NCBI GenBank assembly: GCA_905250115.1
Contig: CAJNOI010000010.1
Coordinates: 1,237,071 to 1,301,070, forward strand
Source of the DNA: Adineta steineri
Lineage: Eukaryota; Rotifera; Eurotatoria; Adinetida; Adinetidae
DNA length: 64,000 nucleotides
Direction: 5' to 3'
Of this stretch, positions 12,516 through 23,500 are shown one piece after another. How positions within the stretch are numbered: the first letter of the stretch is position 1; the number at the start of each line of letters is the position of its first letter. The notes beneath the pieces are model-generated. The model worked only from the letters and a program-made list of their open reading frames with translations, was not told the origin of the DNA and did no database searches. The position numbers and the translations under genes are program-made.

Positions 12516-13971
12516 ATGAATTTTTCGGATTTTGAACAATTTTTTTATCGTGAACCATTTGTTGAAACGATTACAACAGGTGGAAATTTTCAATTCATAA
12601 CTGATGAAGAAATAAGAGCAACTGAACAATTTATTCATGTTAGTTTCATTTCTATTTTTATGTTTATTTTACATTTAATATCTTTAGAAAAATGGAGTTA
12701 ATGGTTTAGATACATATTTATCTCAACGATTGGATGCATGGAGACAACATCCATTAGATATTGCCGTTGTTGGATCAAGGTTTGAAAATAATCGAAATTT
12801 AATTTCTACAACTTTGTTTTTTATTTCAGTGGTGTTGGTAAATCAACATTTATTAATTGTTTTCGTGGTTTAGATGCTGAAGATGATGGTGCTGCAGCGG
12901 TTGGAGTTGTCGAAACAACGAATGAACCAAAACCATATGAACATCCAGAATTTTCAAATTTAAAAATATGGGATTTACCAGGTGTTGGAACACCCAATTA
13001 TCCTCGTTCTTGTTATTTAGAAAAGATTCAATTCCAACGATATGATTTCTTTTTAATTCTTTGTCGAACTCGTTTTACCGGTACGAAGATTTCTATTATT
13101 CTAAACATGAAAAAATTTCTTTTATTAAACTTTAGAAAATGATTTATGGCTTGCATCTGAAGTAAAACAAAATAACAAACGATTTGTATTTATTCGCACA
13201 AATATTGACTCCGATTTATTTAATGAATATGAAGATCATCCAAGTACATACAACGAAGAAAATATTTTAGAACGTATTCGAAATAATTCTCTTGAATATA
13301 TTCGATCTGTTGATCCAAATGCTGAAGTATTTCTTATATCAGGTCATTTAAAAAATCGTTTACGTTTTGATTTCGGAAAATTAAATGAAACATTATTACG
13401 TAATTATCCATCATTAAAACGTGAATCAATGATTTTATCAATGTCAGTTATGTGTAAAGAAGTTTTAGTAGCTAAAGTTGCTACACTCTATCGTCGTATA
13501 TGGCTTATTGCATCAGCATCAGCAGCTGTTGCTGTTATACCTGTTCCATTTCTTTCACTTGGTTTTGATGCAACATTAGTTATGAATGAAGTTGAATTCT
13601 ATAAGAAACAACTTGGATTAGATCAAGCTGCACTTTTAAAACTATCTCAAGTTTATCGAATACCAATGGATAAAATCGAAAAAGAACTAAATGAAGTATT
13701 TCCAATACAATATTTAAATTCTTTACGATCATTTGTTTTTGATTTTGCAAAAAAACAAGCGATTGGTACAACTACGGGACAATTTGCTCGATATGTACCA
13801 TATGTTGGAACAGCAATTGTATCGACACTATCATTTGGAGTTTGTTATGTTGTTCTATATAAAATTTTAATACGTATGCAACAAGCATCATTAAAAATTA
13901 TCGATGTTATTATGAATGCATCAGATCAAATGATTCAAGAACAACAACAGCAAAGACAAGCATTAATTTAA
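12516..13971 (+). CDS. IRG-like GTPase, copy 2
   Basis: Four exons, 12516-12638, 12688-12779, 12830-13080 and 13136-13971, join in frame. Same architecture as copy 1: N-terminal helices, P-loop GSSGVGKST (split by an intron after GSS), VGVVETT, G3 DLPGVGT, ENDLWLASEV, RTNID at the G4 position, then a helical C-terminal half with hydrophobic segments (WLIASASAAVAVIPVPFLS; YVPYVGTAIVSTLSFGVCYVV) and a Gln-rich tail. The N-terminal region up to the P-loop (EEIRATEQFIHKNGVNGL, RLDAWR) aligns with copy 1 (LAAQKYLSENGIRGIEGF, RLDAWR), so the two arose by duplication, but they are now well diverged and differ in intron positions. Probably a membrane-associated GTPase; biological role unknown. Confidence 0.85.
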
Positions 13972-14091
13972 TCTTGTCTTTTTTTTCCTATTTTATAAAT
14001 ATATATCGACTCTATTTTTCCTTGGTGCTTAAGTTTTCTTTTCGAGCAATAATTTAATTATTATTTTCTTATTCATTCTAGATCGTTTACG

Positions 14092-14868
14092 ATGAGTGTT
14101 AAATATCGCCCACCGAATGCACCTTATCATATTGCTATACTTGGTCGGTCAGGTGTAGGTAAAAGTTCATTATGTAATTCAATTCTTGATGTATCGTCTG
14201 AACAGACAGATTCCGCGCCTGTTGGGGTCATTGAAACAACTTTAATACCAACATCTTATAAATTAATGGATAATGTTTTCATTTGGGATGTACCTGGTGT
14301 TGCAACTCCATCAATAACTAAGAATGATTATTGTAAATTAATTGATATAAATCGTTATGATATGTTTCTTATATTATCTCGTGGACGTTTTACTGAAATT
14401 GATTTATGGTTAAGTGATATTGTTCGAGATCGTTTTAATAAAACACTTTTTTTCGTTCGTACTGGTATTGATGAAGAATTACGAAATCATCGTCGTGATT
14501 ATCCAGGTAATTTCAATGTAATTAATGTTCTCGATCTTATTCGTAATAATTGTTTTCGAAATCTTGAAACAAGTTTCTCAATGACAAATCTCACTCTTTA
14601 TCTTATTAATACAAAAGATAAGACAAAGTATGATTTTCCACAATTAATCGATGATATTATGAAACATATTAATCAAGAACGTGATACACGTGTATTAACA
14701 TTAATCAAAGATGATCCAGAAGAAGAACAACAACAACAACCTGCTCCATCTCTTCTTTCGAATCCAGCATTACAAACTGCGACGACAATTGTAACAAAAT
14801 GGGCGCGATTTGGTTTGGTTTCATATCTTTACGATCGATATTATACTGAAAAAGACAAAACTGAATAA
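14092..14868 (+). CDS. IRG-like GTPase, short intronless copy 3
   Basis: A single exon of 258 codons, with the ATG at 14092 just after a possible splice acceptor (TTCATTCTAG), so a 5' UTR intron is possible. It has P-loop GRSGVGKSS at residues 19-27, VGVIETT, G3 DVPGVAT, EIDLWLSDI and RTGID at the G4 position. The order and spacing match copies 1 and 2, but it lacks the N-terminal helical segment and the long hydrophobic C-terminal half; it ends with a Glu/Gln/Pro stretch and a short amphipathic tail. It therefore looks like a GTPase-core-only derivative that may be soluble or may pair with its neighbours (inference). It ends 140 bp from the convergent stomatin gene. Confidence 0.8.
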   Translation: MSVKYRPPNAPYHIAILGRSGVGKSSLCNSILDVSSEQTDSAPVGVIETTLIPTSYKLMDNVFIWDVPGVATPSITKNDYCKLIDINRYDMFLILSRGRFTEIDLWLSDIVRDRFNKTLFFVRTGIDEELRNHRRDYPGNFNVINVLDLIRNNCFRNLETSFSMTNLTLYLINTKDKTKYDFPQLIDDIMKHINQERDTRVLTLIKDDPEEEQQQQPAPSLLSNPALQTATTIVTKWARFGLVSYLYDRYYTEKDKTE

Positions 14869-15008
14869 AGAAAAACTAATATTTTTCATTTATTTATTGT
14901 TTTTATGCAAATATAAAATGAACAATCACAGATTCAGTCATTATAAATCATTCGTTACATGTACATTATTATTATTAGTTCGACTTTTCATTAATCTTAA
15001 TAGTTCAA

Positions 15009-16514
15009 CTAAAAGAGCAAAGAATAATATAAATAATTTGAAAAATATCGAAGAAATTTACCGGGAATCGGAAAAACAATTGTTGAATTTTTTTCTGCTG
15101 ATATATGTGTTAACGTTTGAAAATATCTCAATTGTAGTGCTATTGGACTTTCATTGATAACATCTGCAGCTTCCTAAAAATTGAAATAGTTTGTTTTTTT
15201 TATAATTTATTTGATTAATAAATAGTTACTTTTAAAGCCCACGAAGCTTTTTGTTCACCTTCAGCTGCAATTACTTTCGCTCGAGCTTCTCGTGCAGCTT
15301 AAAAAAATTTCAATACAATTTAATCTTATGAATAACTCAATACTAAATTCCTAACCTTCAGCTTCTGCAGCCATACTACGTTGCATATTAACAGGTAGAC
15401 GAACATCTTTGCTAAAAAAATAATCAATAAAAATCGAAAATTTAATTCTTTTGAGAAAACAAACATTTCTACACGTTCAACTTTTACACCCCATGGATCT
15501 GTTCCTTCATCTAGATGAGCTTGCATTGAATGTGAAATCTGTTCTCGATCACATAAAATTTCTTGTAAACTTTTTGTACCTCTAAAATAATTCATCATTA
15601 AATTTAATGTCTTTTTTTTAATGTAGAAAAATACTTACAAAATATTACGAAGTGTTGTTGCAGCAAGCAATTGTGTTGAATAACGTGCATTTTCTACATT
15701 AGTTACACTTATTATTGGATTAAATATTCGAAAATAAACAACAGCATCAACTGATACAGTCTAGAGAAAATAAATTCTATGTATGAAATGATTTTTGTTA
15801 ATAACATACGACAGAATCTCTTGTGAGAATTTCTTGTGGAGGGACATCGAAGGTAACTATAACAGAAAAAGAAACAGGAAACATTCGATTATCAAGTCTC
15901 GTGAGATTCGAAAATATAATTATAGATTTTATGACAACCATAAGCAATTTAAATATCTTTGTCACTTACTCGTACGTAAATCAACTTTAATAATTGAGTC
16001 AACACAAGGTAAAACAAAAAATAAACCAGGACCTTTGGCACCACCTATTTTAATATCATTATATTAAATTGATTTGCTTTTCTCATTCTTACCTGAAAGT
16101 ATTCGACCAAGACGCATAATAACTGCTCTTTCATATTCTTGTACAACCTATTTTTTGTTCATAATTAATATTTCGTTTTTTTTCTACTATATTCTCTGCT
16201 TACTTTGACTGTGACACAAAGTGAAAATGGAAAAGTTAAAACACATATGACATAAGAAAATGCAACTAATATCCATCCACATGTACCAAGGCCTTCTTGT
16301 GTATTACGTATATCATCTAATAGAAAAAACAACGAATAATAATCAAATTATATGTTAAAATCAATTTAAAATACAATTAGTTAGCATATTTATTAGATTA
16401 CATATATATATATATATTCGTTCTCTATTGTAATCAATAGAAATTGAAACGAATGCAAAACTTACATTCAGAACCAAAACCAGTTGTAGCACGTTCTTGT
16501 TGTTTAGATATCAT
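15009..16514 (-). CDS. STOM: Stomatin (SPFH/band 7 membrane scaffold)
   Basis: About nine short exons on the minus strand. Counting from the ATG at 16512-16514 ([16 protein letters not shown]), exons include 16466-16514, 16204-16316, 16093-16147, 15970-16044, 15810-15856 and 15640-15760 (last boundary uncertain by one base), ending with 15009-15173. The product, about 290 residues, has the short cytoplasmic N-terminus, the hydrophobic hairpin ([19 protein letters not shown]), then the SPFH core: [60 protein letters not shown], and the ending [26 protein letters not shown]. These are diagnostic for stomatin. It inserts into the inner leaflet, oligomerises and modulates channels. An upstream open exon (16516-16557) is in frame, so the start could be earlier, but the next exon upstream does not join in frame. 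Confidence 0.92.
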
Positions 16515-18619
16515 AGCTGGTGATTGTTCAACTGAATCGACTCTCCTCCTCGGACCCTACAATAATAAAAACAGATTTTATTTCATTATCTTATCAATCG
16601 TGATTTCTTACAAAACTGGCTTCCGTTCTTTGACGTCGATCCGAAAGTAGTGTCTTAGATTCATGGATCATTTTTATTATTTTGTATATTTCCACCACGC
16701 TTTTTCCTCTCAAGTGTGCATCATGTCATCATTATTACTAATCGAGCAAAAAAAGAAGAAAAAAAAAAAATGTGTCCACTGTTCGTTGAATGTGTCTATG
16801 TGTTTGAAAAAGATAAAGGAAAAAGAACGACCGATTTTTCTTTCTCTCTCTCTCTCTCTTCTTCTTATTATTAGATGATTCAGATAAAAATAAGAAAAAA
16901 TTTTTTTTCCTCGCTTTGTTCATGATCAAGATCTTAGTGTTACTACAAACCTAGAATAGTATAATTGGTCGCATCGACAAACAACAGACGAAGAAAAAAA
17001 GAAAGAAAGAATGATAAGAATTGATTACTAGAGAGTCGTTTGTTAACAGAATTTTTGTTAACCGTCGTCGAAGCCAAAATGCAAATTAAAATCGAGATAC
17101 TAAGTTAACATTAGTTGTCATCATAGATGAACACGAAAGCAAATTAATATATATATATATATAAGATGCGCATTGATCTTGTTTAGTTTCTATAATATGT
17201 ATTTTTAAAAATCTCATAAATTTGATCAGACAGTTTTATATTTAATATATGTTAATTATAGTACGAGAATAAGAGCATTGGTAACATTTTAATCTAGTTA
17301 CTTACGTCTTTCATTAAAAGTCTCTTCAACCGTTTGTCATGCAAAAATCCGGTGTAAGTCGCGGTAAAAGAAGGAGCGAGGGAGAGAGAGAGAGAGAAAA
17401 AGAAAAAAGGGAAATGAGAAATAAACTAGTTATCTACTATTCTCCCAGCTTAATTACTCCAACATGTTGCTATGTAAAGCATCACGTTATTTCTTTTTAT
17501 CAAGCATCTACATACTTGAGTCGATCGAACACACATACGCATACATCATTAGTTTTCTCAAAGTATTTTTTCCGGTAATAACGACAAATCTTTCTTCCCT
17601 GTCGTTATAAACGGTAGGAGTTTATCAATATGATAATGATTCTCATTTTCTCTCTCTCTGAACTCTATCATTTTAAGATTATGTAAACGACTTTTATTGA
17701 GTATATAAGAAGAAGAAGAAGAAGAAAATGTCTATTTCTATTCGAGGACTTCGATTAGTACCTACTTAAACAATAGCTAACGATGTTATGCTATTAGATA
17801 GAACTGATTTACTCTTTACAAAAGATTATCTTTATTTATATATGTGTCAAATCATGAAGAAAAAAAAAGCCTTGTATCGATGTTTTGTAGAGCTTGACAT
17901 TGTTTATATACACACACATAAGATATAGCACATGCGGGAATAATAGCTGAGACTTTATTTATATATATATATATTTCCTCATACACAATTATGCTTTTAT
18001 ATAAAACATGTGTATGTTATCTTATCTTTCTCAAGGAAAAAGAAATAAAGGCGGAAGAAAATGAGAAACATAATCTATATTTTTCTTTGGTGTGAGAAAA
18101 GCATTCAAAAACATTCCTGTATACTCTATCGATTTATTGGTTAGTAGTGTGAGATTATTGAGTGGTGATGTGTGGTGGGATCGCAATAATAGATCGACGA
18201 TTCAGTTAAAGAGCTACTTGAATACAACGCTTGCACATTGCATTGTTTGAGTATAGGGAAGAGAGAGAGAGAGAGAGAAAAAGAAAAGGGAAGAAGAACA
18301 TGAAACCATTCTTGGATGCTTCTACAATGATCGCCGATCAAACTCAACAACTATGAGCTCTTTATTATTCCGTTGCATGCCATAACATGTAGACATGCAT
18401 GTATGTAAGAAAATATCGAATAGATAAACTCATAGAATAATTAAGTTGGTATTCTAAGAAACAGAATGAATATATATATCATCATTTATGAATTATGTGA
18501 AATTCTTTTCTATTCCAATTGCATGTCTATAGAAGATCAATATTTGGTTTATGAGATTCTTATATTCAATAATCAATATAGAACAGTAAATATAACAGAT
18601 AAAAAAAAAAAGAAAAAAA
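16515..18619. repeat. Non-coding spacer rich in microsatellites
   Basis: This 2.1 kb stretch upstream of the stomatin start and downstream of EBAG9 has no supportable gene. It contains several simple repeats: CT runs near 16840-16859, TA near 17149-17164, GA near 17380-17397, GAA near 17707-17727, TA near 17958-17974 and GA near 18259-18278. The short open frames here are products of these runs. Part of the stretch next to 16515 may be the stomatin promoter and 5' UTR. Confidence 0.7.
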
Positions 18620-19504
18620 TTAGGATAAATTGTCACGTTTATGTGGCAACGTTCTTGATGCTTCTTTTTCAAGTTTTCTTTGTTGATGTTCACGTAATTT
18701 TCTTTCACGTTCAATACGACGAGTTTCTATATAAAACAAAAATAAAAAGCATATTTTTTACTATTCATTTTCTAATACCTCGTAGAGCTTCATTTGCTTC
18801 TTGTGAAAGTTCATTAAAATCATCATTATCATCCCAAGTACTATTGCCTACTGTTGATGATTGAATACCATCTTCTTGCCATTCATTAAGACCAGGTTGC
18901 TAAAAAAGAGAAAAAAATTATTCAAAAAACAAAATTATTTTAACTTACAAAATCAAGTAAATCATCATTTGTCATTTGTAATCGACTAGGATGTTGATTA
19001 TTTGTATTTAAATGATTATCATTTTCATTTAGACGTTTTTTTAATATAATCTAAATTATGAATATTTTATACATAATTGAATAGAATAATCTATTACTTT
19101 AGGTGTTTTTTTCACGGTTGCTGCAATATCAGTAAAATAATCAATTTGTTCATCATTTTTTTCATTTATTTGTGAATCATTTTTTTGCCGAAATATATCT
19201 TCTCTACCCCAAGAATTCCATTCTGCTGCTGGTATCTAATTTAAGAGAAAAAAGAAAGAATAATTCATTGAATATGATATAATCTATTGAATTTTACTTT
19301 TGGAACTGAAGTAAATGATTGATAAGGACGACTAGAATCATTTTCCATATCACTTATTATTCGAATATGTTCAAGTGTGACTGGTTCAGTTTTTGATAGA
19401 GATACTCCAAGTTCTTCATGACGTCTTCCAAAAATCGTTTGAAAAATTTTACGAAAAAATCGACCAATGGAACAAATAAAATGAAATAAAAATTTTACAA
19501 TCAT
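18620..19504 (-). CDS. EBAG9: EBAG9/RCAS1 homologue
   Basis: Five exons on the minus strand, 19298-19504, 19098-19235, 18949-19050, 18779-18899 and 18620-18726, join in phase. The N-terminus has a short hydrophobic/basic segment (FLFHFICSIGRFFRKIFQTIFG) like the membrane-associating start of EBAG9. Conserved landmarks follow in order: AEWNSWG (human EEWTSWD), DYFTDIAATVKKTPKVIILKK (human DYFKDMTPTIRKTQ...), LNEWQEDG, then a charged C-terminal coiled coil rich in RER and QQRKLEKEA. EBAG9 is a Golgi/secretory-pathway protein that negatively regulates cargo secretion in vertebrates; the same location is expected here. The C-terminal coiled coil is divergent in sequence but not in length or charge. 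Confidence 0.88.
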
Positions 19505-20425
19505 TAATGTAGAGAATTAAGAAATTGCGTGAATTATTATATTTTTGAAAGAATTTAAAAAGATTGCATTTGCAAATCTAAATAAACATAATATATTTAT
19601 ATATCTGAGATTGTATCTACCAATTTTTATGCAAAAAATTAGAAAAATAAATAAAATCAATATCAAATATTTTATTAATTTGTATAATATAGAATGTTTA
19701 TTAATAGAAAATGTATAAATGATATATCTATATTGTTTTTTATCAAAGAGATTGTTCGTAGGTAAAATGCTGACATGAAGTAATCCAATAATATTTTTTG
19801 TCGTTAGTTGATGCATTTTATAGAATCATAGCCTTTCAACGTATAATATTCTATCAAGCATTTCTAATTACTGTTTGAAAGTATTAAAAGCTTTGTTTAT
19901 GAGTAAATCTATAAAAAAAGTGTGATCTTTTATTTTTTATATTAAATAAAATTTTTGTTGATGAATAGTTTTAGCAAATATGAGGAGAGAGTATATGTAA
20001 ATATAATAAACAATTGAAAGCGAGTTCTGATTTTTGAACTTACAAGCTTAGAATATTAGTAGACTTTAGCTTACTCAACGAGAGACATTCCATCTTTCTT
20101 GCATTTAAGGTTCCAGTATCTAATTGTTTACATAGAAGCAACTGACAAGGAAAATAATTAAACTGTCAGCTCGTACTTTGCCTATAAGTAGATCTGTATT
20201 CTACTAATGAAAAACTACTAGCATTTGTACCCATTAATTATTTATGAAGAAATATCATAGATAGATTGGAAAAGTGAATCAATTTTAAATTGCAGAGACT
20301 TAAGGATACAGTATTAACTTAGATTAGTAATATCGGGATCTACTTAGAGACCACGAATCGATCATATTTCGCGTTTTTTGTTAGTGTCGTTACTCTAATT
20401 GATAATAACGTCCCATAGGCTTTTC
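19505..20425. other. Intergenic stretch up to assembly gap
   Basis: About 0.9 kb of AT-rich sequence with no coding signal. The open frame at 19517-19816 (-) is Ile/Leu/Phe-rich translation of AT-rich DNA and is not convincing. I searched it for the missing C-terminal part of the Brr2 gene and did not find it. The 86 bases adjoining the gap translate to nothing recognisable. Confidence 0.6.
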
Positions 20426-20525
20426 NNNNNNNNNNNNNNNNNNNNNNNNNNNNNNNNNNNNNNNNNNNNNNNNNNNNNNNNNNNNNNNNNNNNNNNNNNN
20501 NNNNNNNNNNNNNNNNNNNNNNNNN
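20426..20525. other. Assembly gap (100 N) inside the Brr2 gene
   Basis: Exactly 100 N, a conventional size for a gap of unknown length. On the right the Brr2 exon ends at a splice donor (minus strand AAAGGTAAAT) six bases from the N run. On the left no Brr2 sequence is found. Confidence 0.95.
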
Positions 20526-23500
20526 ATTTACCTTTGATTGTTCAAGATTATTTAATGTATTTTCGACTAATTCCGATAAATGATCAGATAAATGTTGATG
20601 TGAAATATTTTGTAAATTATAATAATTCGGATTTAATGTTAATCGTCGATAGAATAAAGTCCATGTTAAATAATCTATAGCATCTTGTTTATTTTCAATC
20701 GTTTTTGTAATAATTTCAGCATTAAAATGATCATGGAGATAAAGATCAAGGTGCGATTCAATTGGTATTGATTCATAGAGAAATTGTTTATAAAAATGCT
20801 TTTTCGATAATAAACACATTAATAAAACTTTTGAAGAATTATTTGTTCGACTTATCATTTGTAAAATATCATTTATTGAATAATCATCATAGATATGTTT
20901 CGCTTCATGATAATGTTGTGTATCCATAATAATAACGAAATAAGAATAAATATTCAATGTATAAAGCATGCTATGTGATACAATACAGATTTGTATAGCA
21001 TTTAATGTAAATAATTGCTCGATTATAGAACGGTCTTTGTTATTTAAACCTTCATGTATGAATGCAATTCCATGTAGAATAGTTTGTTTCAAGATTTGGT
21101 TGTCGATCTGTTCGATGAATAATTGAATGTCGACTGTTGACATATGTAAGAATCGACCTTGGTTTTGTTCACCGATAGTAAATGTTATGATATCGGTTGC
21201 TGTTGATTGTGATAAAGCTTTTGATGGTACGAAAATGATGACTGGATGGATTGATGAATGACGATTAATGGCTTGATAAACTGGCTTTGCCATTGCAATT
21301 AATCGTGACGTATTATGTGTGATATTGAAAGTCTAATTCAAAAAAAAAGAAAAATTAAAATAATTTTTTCTGTCGTGTCTACTTACTTGAATATGTAGAT
21401 CAAGTGGAGTAGATCGAACATTTGCACGAAAATTAAAGGTGGCATTTGTGGAACAACCAAGCCACTGTGCAATATCTTTACTATTGAGTATTGATGTTGA
21501 CATTGCAATTATACGAATTTTTCGTTCTAGTTGAGAACTTATATAACGCATACGAGAACAGATTATTTCAAGGACAGCCTAGAGAAAAAAATTCAAAATA
21601 GTAATTTATTCATGTGATATTAAAACATGAAAACACGTCAGAGTTACAATCTTCCTTAACTCAAAGATTTTTCTATATACAGAATTTATGACATGTTTTC
21701 TAAATTTCTAATAAGGCGAGAAATAGATAATACTATTAATACATTTTCATTGTTTTATATAACATTTTTTGATAAAGAACGCACTACTTTAATCATTAAA
21801 TTGATCATTAGTTTCTCTAGAGACTACCATGACTTAGTCAATCCTTTTCTATACAAAATAATATAACTTACTCCTTCATCTGAACCGATAATGTGTAGAT
21901 TATCGACAATAAATAGTTGTATATTTTGAATATGTTTACGTTGTTTCCATCGACGTGATAAATTATCCCAATGTTCTGGTGTTGAAACAATAATATGTCC
22001 CTAAAGTAACGAAATACAATTAATAATTCTCATTATTATATTTAATAAACTTACGTTTGCAATTAATTTAAGATCAAGAGTTGTGTCACCAGTAAGCATG
22101 ACAACTTTTCGATTAATTATTCCAAAACGTTTAGTCCAATCATCTCGTATAATTTCAGCTAGTTCCTCTTTGGGTGTTATATAAACACATTTCGATTCAA
22201 GGTTTTCATTAGAAAATAATCTTACTATAGCAAATTCAGCACATGTAGTTTTACCAGAACCATTCGATACACCCAAGAAAACATTTTCATCTGTGTTATA
22301 CAATGTATGAAAGACTAAAATAAAAGACAAATAGAAAAAAAATATTTCTTGAAATCTATTTTTACCTTGTGTTTGAATATTATTAAACATTTGAAAATTA
22401 TATAATTTTTCATATTCTGAATTACATAAGTCTTTAACAGGTATTAATTCTAAATCGCGTAATTCAGTTGGTAATGTTTGTTTTTCAGGTAAGATTAAAT
22501 GACGAAATGAAATAGCTATTTGACTTTCTGATGATAACCATTTATCAGATACAACTCGAATAAAATATTGTGGTGGTAATGTTTCATAAATTGGGATAAA
22601 TAATTTTACATAATGTTTATCTTCACAATATTTTCTAAAAAATAAGAAAATATTTTTTTAAGAAAAATAAACTACTAATCTTATGTTATTACAGTTGGGG
22701 AGAATCCACTGTACTTACGTCAATGATAATGTCCTATTGACGAAGAGACGGTAAGAGAATATTTTGAGCTGAAAGTTATTCTAGTAGATTTATTTCTTAA
22801 AGGATAAATATAGAAGCGATGCGATTTATAGTCGGTGATGTCAATTAATCCGGAAAAGGAAAATCCGGAAAAATAAAATCCGGAAAAGAAAATTCCGGAA
22901 AAATTTTACCCAAAGTTTATTAATGATAGAAGACACAATAAGTAAAAGGTGTAGAAATATAAGAGACAATCCGATACGCTTATTTCTTTGAATCGAACAG
23001 AAGTGAGAATCCTTCGAGAAGCTCGTTACGATCAATCTCATTGTTGTAGCTGTGGATGGGTGATGGTGAATGCAGATGGGAATATACAGGTACGGACTAC
23101 TCTTCTTCCACACCTGCATCCTCACCCACACACGCACGACAAAATCTTTCGAGATGATTTATTTCTTTTCCGGACTTTTCTTTTCCGCATTACTTCACAT
23201 ATTCTTATAGTCTACTTTAATCAATCTGAGTTTATCGTATGAAAAAAAAAGTCTTTTGTTATTAACTTACTTTTTTAGAAGAAAATATTCATGATGAAGT
23301 AAAATATCTGAATCCGTATCTTCGACAAAGATCCAAAATGGCTAAAAAACAGAAAAATAGTTTAATCTTTATTATTTTGTAATATAAACATACCTCTGCC
23401 ATTCCATGAATTGTTTCATCCCATTGAAAATCAGGTGTTATCGTCAATTCAATTTTAAGTAATGATCGAGTTATTGGTAGAATAGATGCATTTAAATCTA

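Noticed and set aside
16559-16666. An exon starting ATGAATCTAAGACAC upstream of stomatin as the true first exon
   Set aside because: Splicing it to the next open exon gives a frame that hits a stop, so it is at most 5' UTR.
19517-19816. Minus-strand open frame of 99 codons
   Set aside because: Ile/Leu/Phe-rich translation of AT-rich DNA, with no splice context or family features.
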